From Evernia prunastri (Eukaryota; Ascomycota; Lecanoromycetes; Lecanorales; Parmeliaceae): a DNA stretch of 64,000 nucleotides. This document shows, one piece after another, positions 55,701-64,000 of this stretch (positions are counted from its first letter, which is position 1; each line of letters opens with the position of its first letter). A program made the position numbers and the translations under genes. Below the pieces are notes generated by a model that saw only the letters and a list, made by a program, of their open reading frames with translations, was not told the DNA's origin and did not search any database. Location of the stretch: contig NKYR01000112.1 in NCBI GenBank assembly GCA_003184365.1, positions 3,507-67,506 of the forward strand. Reading direction: 5' to 3'.

Positions 55701-58700
55701 GTCGGTCCCAGAGAAGCCATTCTCTCGTAAAGTCTCATCCCAGTCTGTGATAGAGAGCAATGGACAAAGCTTCCTTCTCTCCTCTACCGCCTGCCACCAA
55801 CTTGGCAATAGACCGAGGACGAATGAAGCTCTTAGGCTCTCCGGATTTGTAGATTCGAGAAGGATCAATTTACCTCCAGCCTTCATGAGTATCCGAATGT
55901 TCTGCAATGCCTTGTTCAAATCAGCGTTTGTACATGCAATAAGGCTGCAGATGACTAAATCATATTGTTGAGCCTCGAAGCCTTGCTCCAGCGGATCCTT
56001 CCCCAGGTCCAACACAGCAAAGCTCATCCGGCTGGCGTTGACTTCGAAGCGCTCGGCTGCATTCTCGAGGAGCGCGGGCGACGTGTCCGTGAATGTGTAT
56101 TGATTACAGCGTAGTGTGCCTTCCTCGTCGTCATTGTACGCAGATGAAGATAAAGAGCGCAGGAGCATACGCGTCGCGGAGTCACTCCTGGCCCCAACTT
56201 CTAGTATCTTGAAGGCAGGGCTCTTATGGGCTAGCAGGTCGATATAAGTTCCGACCTTTGCGTAGCTGGAGAGGATGCCCGGACTTGAGCAGATTTTTTG
56301 GGTTATCTCTTTCTCAGAAAGTGCTTTGTGCGGATGGACTTCTCCACCGATGAAGTTCGTGAGATTTCTGCCCACTGTCACAAAAAGCTCCCCTTCTGGC
56401 GTCCCAGCAGCAAGGCTGTGCAGGAAATTCTCACGAGAAGACTCATCACCCAAATCATCTTTCCCAGTTGAGTATTCCTCAAGAAGCGACTTGATCTGGG
56501 AACCGGTGGACTGGCGTTGCATCCATTCCACATATTTCAGCAAATATGGCGTCATGTCTTCATTTTTTTGGGCGACAACCTGTAGAGTTGACATTATGAA
56601 GAAAGCGGATGCGGCTTCCAGTTCGTGGGCGGTCGTTTCTAAAGACACAGCAGTATTTGGAGCAACAGCTTCGCAGAACGCGGCAAGCTCTGGGCCCTCC
56701 ATTAATTCCGGGTCTGGTTTCCAGTCCACATGATAACATTTCAACCCCAACCCATCCACTGACGAGGTATCCACAGTGCTGAGCGCCGTCTCTCTCCAGC
56801 CATGAACGATGATCTGAGCGTCATTCTTGGAATCTAAGGCAAATATCTTGAAATCAGCTTCACGGAAGCCAAGAAACGTGGACTTGGTGTATGTTCTTAT
56901 TTCACTCGTAATCGTCCGCTTGAGGAGGTCGTTCGAGATCCAGAGGGACTTCAGCTGGGTTGGCACCATCGTCGGAATAGGATCCCAGCTTCCGTTACTG
57001 ATAGCTGCCATCGCTAGCTGAAAGAGACCGTCCATTGCGGTGGGATGGATTACGTGGTCTTTAATCTGTCCACTGACAGTTTTGGACCTCCATCCATCTA
57101 GCTTGATAGAGGCCACTGCCTCGCCTTTCCCGTTGTATCGGATGTTCTCCAAGGCTTGAAAGGTGGGACCGAAGTCGAATCCAAATTTCCCTAGATTTTT
57201 GTAAAATTGGGTAGAATGGATGACTTCTGTGCAACTTGTTTCACCAGCATGGAAAGTTGACCGAATCATGTCACCATCCAGCTCTTGATGGTTGGCTCTT
57301 TCAATAAGTTGGTCTTCATATGCCAAATTCACAGCTCCTTCGCAGACTAACGACCACTCATCATTGGCATATGCGTATATCTTGAAATCGTTGAATTCAG
57401 TCATTGATTTGACAGAAGCTTTGCGCCGGCGGAAAAACAATTGTGTCTCGACCCCATCTGGACTATCTGAAACCAGCAGGGCTCTGTGAAAAAACAGGTC
57501 CTTGAGCCAGTAGCTATTAATTGCACGGCTTGGATCCGCAAGCTGACGTGCTGCCTCAATTGCCATGACCATCATCCCTCCAGCGGGATATAATATGTTT
57601 CCACCAAGCTAGATAAATCAACGGCTAGATTCAAGTCACGGATGAGGAAATAATCTTACCTTGTGGTCCATAATCCACGGAGACTCTGAAAACCGGATGA
57701 CATTCCTCCACTTGGGTTCTGCAGGGTTCCAGTCTGCGGAAGGTGTTCCAAGCAGTTCGTGTCTCCCATGTCTCCGCGTACGGAAATTCCTGCTGACCCT
57801 GCTCTCGGTCCAGAACGACTGTTGGTGGTTGAACGGGTACTGGGGAAGGTTTGTCAATAGTCGCAGATCTGATTCTCGTAAAGCTGGCGAGTTGATCGGC
57901 AGAAGATTGAACTTGTAACCACTGCAATGCAGTCTTCCTATGAAGTCTAAACAGCTTTCGAGCCCTGAGACGTCACGTTTGAGTACGGAGTGGTATTGAA
58001 CATCCTTCGAGTTGACCATTTGATTTATTGTGTCTCTGACAGGTCTTTGTAAAGCAGCGGCAGGTCCGATCTCAGCGAAAATCTCCTCTCCACTGCTTCT
58101 ATTTGGCTTTTGACTTAGCAGGTAAGACCTCATTTCCGTGAGCGCGTCTGAAAATCTCACTTTCGAGACTAAGTTAGTCAGCCAGTACTCCGAATGGCTA
58201 AAACTGTGAGCCGACAGAAGGGTGCCGGTCACGGAGGAAAAGATGGCCGGTATTTTGCACGCAGTCTTTAAGCCTGGCGAATCGGTCCTTGGATGTATAT
58301 CTCTGATGAATTCCGAATATCTGTCCGTAAATTCCTCCATGTAAGCGGAATGATAGGCTACACTAATGGGAAGTTTGCGAGCGAAAACGCCTTTTTCACC
58401 CATAAGACCAACGAGCGCATCCACACACGAGACATCTCCTGTTACAGTCACATTATCAGGGCTGTTTATGCAGCCTATGGTAAGTCTTCCTCTACCAAGA
58501 CGAGCTACCACGTCATCCAGATAAGGGGTGATCGCGTTCTCAGACATAGCTACCGAGGCCATTGCTCCTTGGTCCCTAGAGCTCTTTGCGAGTTCAGCTG
58601 CAAGATACCCTCGGTAGAAAGACACTTTTATAGCTGAATCCTGTGAAAGACTTCCAGCACAGTAGGCAGCGGCAATCTCTCCTGACGAGTGGCCGACAAC

Positions 58701-61056
58701 GGCCATTGGAAACACTCCCCAGCTTGCCAAGAGGTCGACTAACGCTACTTGTAATGCAGTGCATAATGGTTGCGCAACCGCGGGATCATCAATGTCGTCG
58801 GGCTCCCTCCTGTTCTCGAAAATGTCTGCGTGATGTAAGTAATTGTTATATATTTTCGAAGACTTCTTGGCTCACCCATCAAAGACCTGTGACAGCCCAA
58901 AGCACGGAGACTGTCCTCGGATCTGCGAAGACTTTCCTTGAAAACTGGATATATAGCCAGTCCAGTCCCCATACCAACCCACTGCGCCCCTTGGCCTGTG
59001 AAGAGGAAGCTTAATGTAAGAGATGAAGAGGAACGTAGGGGCTTAGACAGGCCAGAAGCGAGTTTTTGGTGTAGTATTTCGCATGAATCTGCGACGACAT
59101 AGGACTTCCAGGGCAAAGAACTACGTTTGTTAGAGATTGTGTAGGCGAGATGGTCTAGATATGCGTCTGAGCATCGTATATCAATGAGGGGGAAGGTCAA
59201 CAAAAATTCCTTGTACAAGCCAGCCAGCCGTCGCACACTCTCCTCACTGGCCGCAGACCAGACGAACACTTTCGGAATCTTGGCAATCGTAGAGTCACTA
59301 TGGATGTGAGAAAATCGGTCGCTGCGAGGTTCCTCTGGACTAAGGGGAGTTGATGCAGTGCAGTGCTTGCCTCTAATGCCTCGCATCTTGAGATAATTGA
59401 ACGCATCGTTGAGAACGCAATGGGCATTACTACCCCCGTATCCGAACGAGTTTACCGAAATTTGGCGTAGACCACCAGTAGGCCAAGGAGTTATCGACAG
59501 CGGAAACTGTGTAAGAAGGGATTAGAAACAGCCAGAAAAAATCTCAGAATAAGTCGTACCTTGATATGCCAGTCTTCCATGGGAATTGATTCATTCGGAC
59601 ATTCAAAGTTGATATTTGGTGGTATAAGACCTTTTTCGAGAATAAGGATAGCTTTGATGAGACTGGCAACCCCGCTTGCGCTTTCAAGGTGGCCTATATT
59701 AGGTTTCACCGTACCTACGTATATTGGGTCTTCCTTGCGTTTCTGGAAAGCAGCACTGATAGCTTCCGCCTCAATGGGATCACCTATCTGAGTTCCGGTG
59801 CCATGAGCTTCAAAGTACTTAGTCGTGTCAAGATCCAAGCCACCCGCATGGTATGTTGCTAAGATGTTCTCTTCTTGTGCGGCCTTGCTTGGCTGAGTAA
59901 GTCCTGGTGTTTTGCCGTCCTGATTGGTTCCTGTGGCGCGAATCACAGCCCGTATTGTATCGCCGTCCTTGATAGCATCTTTGAGCAGCTTGATGACGAC
60001 TACACCGGCGCCTTCTCCTTTCGCGTATCCATTTGCTCGTCGGTCGAACGTATAGCAGCGTCCGTCTGGAGAGAAGAAACCCATATTTGACAGATGAACC
60101 ATCGACACGTCTGGTGCGAGTATCAAGTTGCAGCCACCAACTAAGCCCTCCAGGGAGTCAGTATCAAAAGCGTTGCTGGGGGCTAAGACCCCTGTCTTCG
60201 CTTACAAGGTCAGATTCATGGTTTCTAAGGCTGAGACAAGCAAGATGAAGAGCAACCATGCTGCTAGAACACGCCGTATCGAGAGCGATACTGGGACCTC
60301 GGAAGTCGTAGAACCAGCTGACTCTATTAGCTAGAAGAGACGTGCCAATACCTGTACCAAGATACTTCGCTGGGGACTCGGGGTCTCTGAGCAGCAGGGC
60401 TTCATAGTCACGTGCAGAAGAACCAACGTAAACGCATGTTTTGGAACCAACAACTGAGTGCATGGGAAGACCCGCTGTATTGTACCGAAAATCAGTTTGT
60501 CATAGTCACATGACTGAGTCCTACGTGCAGAACTCACCATTTTCGATCGCCTGATAAGAAGTCTCCAACATAATGCGTTGCTGCGGGTCCATAGAGGCGA
60601 CCTCGGTTGGCTGGATACAGAAGAACGGCGCATCGAAAGCCGAAATATCTCCTACCAAAAAGTTGCCAGTCCTGACGTTTGTCTGTGATTTTGTTAAATG
60701 GAGGACCCTTTGTACCCTTCCCGAATTTGACAGAAGACATGCAGGCTTACAGCATCAATTCTATCCGGATCAGGATGATAGAACGCATCGATGTTGAAAC
60801 GATCTTGTGGTATCTCAGTTCTGGCGCTTCTCCCGTCACATAGCATCTGCCAAAAGCTTTCTGCAGAGGTGGCATCTTGAGGCAATCTTGCTGCGAACCC
60901 AATGACGGCTATCGGTTCCAATTTATCATTTTCCAAACGTTGAGTACGCGTTTCGGGCAAGGCTCTGTTGTATGTTTCTCGTTCAGAGCCGAAAGCCTCC
61001 AGATGCGCCTTCTCTTGTCCCAATAGATGGTCATACTGCAGATCTCTCTCAGACAT
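52777..61056 (-). CDS. Highly reducing type I polyketide synthase, KS-AT-DH-cMT-ER-KR-ACP
   Basis: Nine exons (61056-60751, 60682-60538, 60474-60206, 60147-59560, 59506-58876, 58825-57660, 57608-54021, 53969-53649, 53592-52777) give about 2,609 aa. KS (about 55-470) has Cys in DTACSSS and His in EAHGTGT and NIGHLES. AT has GHSSGEIAAAYCAG near 690. DH has DHK-LGGNILYPAGG near 1034 and HPTAMDGLFQ near 1220. The methyltransferase region (about 1500) has ILEVGARSDSATRML in place of the usual GAGTGG-type loop, so methylation may be lost. ER (about 1890-2210) has HSGAGGVGQAAIQLAK; KR has YLIAGGLGGLGRAI and Tyr in GQSSYAAGNSY; ACP has Ser in FGVDSLVALEV near 2555. No release domain. It should build a reduced chain from malonyl-CoA in the cytosol. 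The 51-bp intron 53970-54020 holds a TACTAA branch motif and an in-frame stop. Product unknown. Confidence 0.93.
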
Positions 61057-61816
61057 TTTGTCCAGTGTTGGAGGGAACAAGTCATTGAATCAAAACGAAA
61101 TTTGTTTTCAGTAGGTAGCTATCATAATTCCAGATGAAGAAAAGTGCTTAAAGACATTCTTCCTTGTGGTAGGATTGCTATACTAGGCTGCAACTATCTT
61201 TGCCAATCGGATCACCTTTTGTCGATGTTGATGCTCCCTTGACCCCTGATTCAGTCTTCCTTGCCGAGTGAGATATGATGTAAGTTTATGCATTTATAGG
61301 GTACGGAGTAGTGCTTTTCGTAGTGACTACTGAAGAGTACACTAGAGTGATAGCAGAGGAGGATGGCGATCATAGAAGCTGATTGGTGAGTCTGGACAAC
61401 GGGGTATGAGGTATATGGTCAAGATTTTTTTAGCGGTCCAATGCCTTTATACTTCTGTTCGCACTACACATTTTTGCAGGATGCCTTAGATGATTAGCGT
61501 GTTCACACCGCATTGAAAGGATTGGCAACGTGCAAAACCCTACCCTTTCCAAATAGCTATAGTGGATCTAGTATTGAGTGATATCATACGCGTGCGGTTA
61601 ATTGTCGAGATCCAACTTGCATTCTCGCAACATTTTCCCAAGAATGACTAGTGAGCATGATACCTCTGTGGCGTTTCCTTCCCACATGTAGCATCTCCAC
61701 TGATGTGCGCTGCGGCCTTTGATTAAAACTATTGGCCGCTGAATTTGAATCTGCATACCGGCGAATTGAAGGTCAAGGACATCCTCCAGATTTACACATT
61801 ATTATTATACGTTCTA
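61057..61816. other. Intergenic region upstream of the polyketide synthase
   Basis: About 760 bp. It must hold the synthase promoter and the 3' end of the receptor-like gene. No regulator gene or recognisable binding-site array was seen. Confidence 0.45.
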
Positions 61817-63166
61817 TTAATATGGTGCTTGTGAATGATCTATTGTTGTTGCAAATTCACTTGTAACCACAATATTCCCGTGGTGCCTGTCGCCAGTCTC
61901 CTCGTCCCCTCGCACTTCCAACCTTGTTCCAAGTCGCGCACTAGTATAAAGCCTCTCCTTATCCTCGTCGCTTCCGCTACTGAGGTCCCTATGAGCTGGC
62001 CAGCTGTTGCTCAAGTTCGCCATTCTGACAGCTGCGTTTTTGCCTTTCGGTTGATACCCAGCACTATTAGGCGTGGCTTTGCCATGGACAAGACGGTTGT
62101 AGAGCGGCCTGTAGGTTGGCATGCAGGCGGAAAGTATGCCAATACCGAGTTCGACAGTGGATAGCTCGGCGGTGAGGACATTATTCCCTGAGGCCGAAGA
62201 AGGTAAGGAAGAGGCAAAGTCGAACAGCGATGGAAGGGATGATACTTACACGACGGATCCGTTCCCTTGAAGTCTCTCACGTACACCAGTCGAACAATAC
62301 TAATGATACACGCACTAAGCTAGTCATTTAGCAAACAACTTCAGAGGCTAGATTCTCCAACATACCAGCCGCCAAGCATAAATATGCCATAAACCAGCCA
62401 TCGTTTATACAATGAGACTTGAAGCCGCCAGACCAGGGGCATAGGAAGAATAAGAATAGTAATATCCGTCAAGACATTCATAATCCCGGCCACAAGGTAC
62501 TCGGTCGGCGCATTGACGCATGTACCGTGAATGGATGTGTCCCAGGAAGCCTTTATTGGCACGCATTGGAAGAGGTCGACCAGACTGTACGCGAAAGTGT
62601 AGGAGCCGACAGTCAATCCCGTCGCAAGTAAAGCGTGTTTGAACCATCTTTGGGGGAAGATTCGGCGATAGAAGAAGAGGAGTGAAACCTTGATGGCACA
62701 GATGGTAACATTGTATGTTATTGCAGAGATGATATCGGACTGAAGAGCAGTCAGTGAGTTGGTGGCGAGTATCAGCGAAAGGCTTTGGCTGCGCGGGACA
62801 CGCAGCGAAACGCACTATGATGAATCCTCTAAGGTTGGTAATGAGGATTGAATGCCTTCCAAGCCCAAAATGTACGTTGCAACTGTATGCAATGATATAG
62901 AGGATGTAGAAGGCCTAGATGAAGCGGAATCAGTCATTTTCTACCATTTCAGCTCGACTTCCGGACTCGCTCACCAGCGCAATCCAAGCCCACCAGTCGT
63001 CTCTTCCATTCTTCGTTTTTGCCAAACGGCGGGAGATGAATCGCAAGAGCACTGCGATGGAGGCAATACCCAGACAGATTCCATTAGAGACGGAAATGTT
63101 AGTTTGACGACTTTGATGAATGTGAGCTGTTTCATATGCAACCTCAGAGGGAGACGGTTCAGCCAT
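61817..63166 (-). CDS. PTH11-like/rhodopsin-domain integral membrane protein
   Basis: Five exons (63166-62975, 62914-62816, 62739-62366, 62299-62250, 62187-61817) give 361 aa. Hydrophobic segments are consistent with seven helices: GICLGIASIAVLLRF, AWIALAFYILYIIAYS, ISAITYNVTICAIKVSLLFF, SYTFAYSLVDLFQCVP, YLVAGIMNVLTDITILILPM and later GIGILSACMPTYRPL. Family landmarks are KVSLLFFYRRIFP, DLFQCVPIKASWD, DITILILPMPLVWRL and VELGIGILSACMPT. This is the large fungal rhodopsin-like group related to Pth11 of Magnaporthe, surface proteins thought to sense host or nutrient cues; most have no known ligand. The last about 80 residues are a soluble tail. Some members sit beside secondary-metabolite genes; a link to the adjoining synthase is only positional. 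Confidence 0.85.
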
Positions 63167-64000
63167 AACAGCATGAAGAAGGGATGGTATAGTGCAACAG
63201 CAGGAGAAGATGGCAAGGGTAATTTAATGACCGAAGCGGGGGAAAGCGGATGGCACGTTTTGCATAGCCCCCATGAGCGGCATGGCCCACACGCTCTATG
63301 CAGGCAGATTAAGATGAGGGAAAAGGGTGAGGCAACCGTTACCGCGACCACACCACACCACATGTGCGCAGATGCTGTACTCTAACCTTAGGCCACGGTC
63401 ACATTTGTTGTTCAGCTTCATACCAAAACGAGTAACGGATGCGATGCATGATCATAACCTTGCGGACTGTATTGCGATTGGATAATGACCCACTTGCTGA
63501 AATGCTTACCTTGAGGTACCTAGGCTCCTTATCATTTTAATACAGTAAGAGGTGAGCCAAGCAATGAGTTCTTTAGTCCCGACTCCCGAGCCAGTGGTCC
63601 GGACCTCTCAGAATTATTAGCGCACGGAGCTCGGGGTCGCCAAAATAAACTGCACAGTGACGGATTGTTTAATTATACACAACTTCTAGATGAGCTTATG
63701 AACGTGGATAGGGAAATGTACAACTCGTGGAGTAGAGTAACTGAATAGCCAAAATATTGTTGATCAGTGGTTTCGTTGGTGAGTTACGAGGCTGGTAGAA
63801 AAAGATATTCAGCGATTTTCGCGGGCCCTCATTGCAGTTTATATTGGCGGCCGCAGCGCGCCGAAGGAAGGAAGTAGCGGGGTGCTGGATGAGCAAGCGT
63901 TTTTTTTCCCCTCCCATAGCAAAATCCCTCAATCCGTAGTAGCATTAGATCGTCATTGAATACAAGTCGAATATACCCTTGCTACTGTAGCAGTCTTTTC
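63167..64000. other. Right-edge region, no gene recognised
   Basis: About 830 bp upstream of the PTH11-like gene. Open frames on both strands are short and without domains. A run of 9 T at about 63900 is the only feature noted. Confidence 0.45.

Noticed and set aside
1..64000. CRISPR arrays or bacterial operon signals
   Set aside because: The DNA is fungal, with spliced genes; no regularly spaced short palindromic repeats were seen.

Overview
The window is nuclear DNA of a filamentous ascomycete (Pezizomycotina). The evidence is many short GT-AG introns of about 46-150 nt, fungal-only families (Zn2Cys6 regulator, DUF3435, DUF3824, PTH11-like receptor, highly reducing polyketide synthase), a TTAGGG-type telomere tract, and AT-rich repeat relics carrying transition mutations that look like repeat-induced point mutation (RIP). 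I cannot resolve the class or species.

Region by region. 1-2.2 kb holds a DUF3435 tyrosine-recombinase-like gene (minus strand) broken by three in-frame stops. 2.7-5.0 kb is an AT-rich RIP-like desert with two apparently identical 223-bp LTRs in inverted orientation. 5.4-19.4 kb is a normal gene block: an AKR7-type aldo/keto reductase, a 2-oxoglutarate/Fe(II) oxygenase-like protein, an AusD-like methyltransferase, a decayed mitochondrial carrier, a Zn2Cys6 regulator, an FAD-dependent fumarate-reductase-type dehydrogenase and a class II aldolase. The last three may form a small metabolic unit.

20-24.3 kb is a repeat island. It has an assembly gap, four partial copies of one Tc1/mariner-like element, single-N junctions, a 148-bp (CCCTAA)n tract starting directly after one N, and a 267-bp solo LTR nested in one transposon copy with its target duplication. 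The tract has the orientation of a left chromosome end. The simplest reading is that sequence to its right begins at a real telomere and has been scaffolded onto unrelated sequence to its left.

24.3-32.5 kb looks subtelomeric: gene relics, two small recurring unknown protein families and one intact 453-aa orphan gene. From 33 kb onward the genes are mostly housekeeping: a PIN-like auxin efflux carrier, a DUF3824 protein, a SAM-type mitochondrial carrier, a patatin-like lipase, an 88-bp minisatellite, the tRNA ligase, an ankyrin protein and a 2-oxodicarboxylate-type carrier. At the right end is a complete nine-exon highly reducing polyketide synthase (KS-AT-DH-cMT-ER-KR-ACP, about 2,609 aa) with an atypical methyltransferase motif, followed by a PTH11-like membrane protein. 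If the telomere reading is right, the synthase lies about 31-39 kb from a chromosome end.

Exon coordinates were read by hand from splice signals, frame continuity and family expectations. Spliced lengths were checked to be multiples of three. Individual boundaries may be off by a base.
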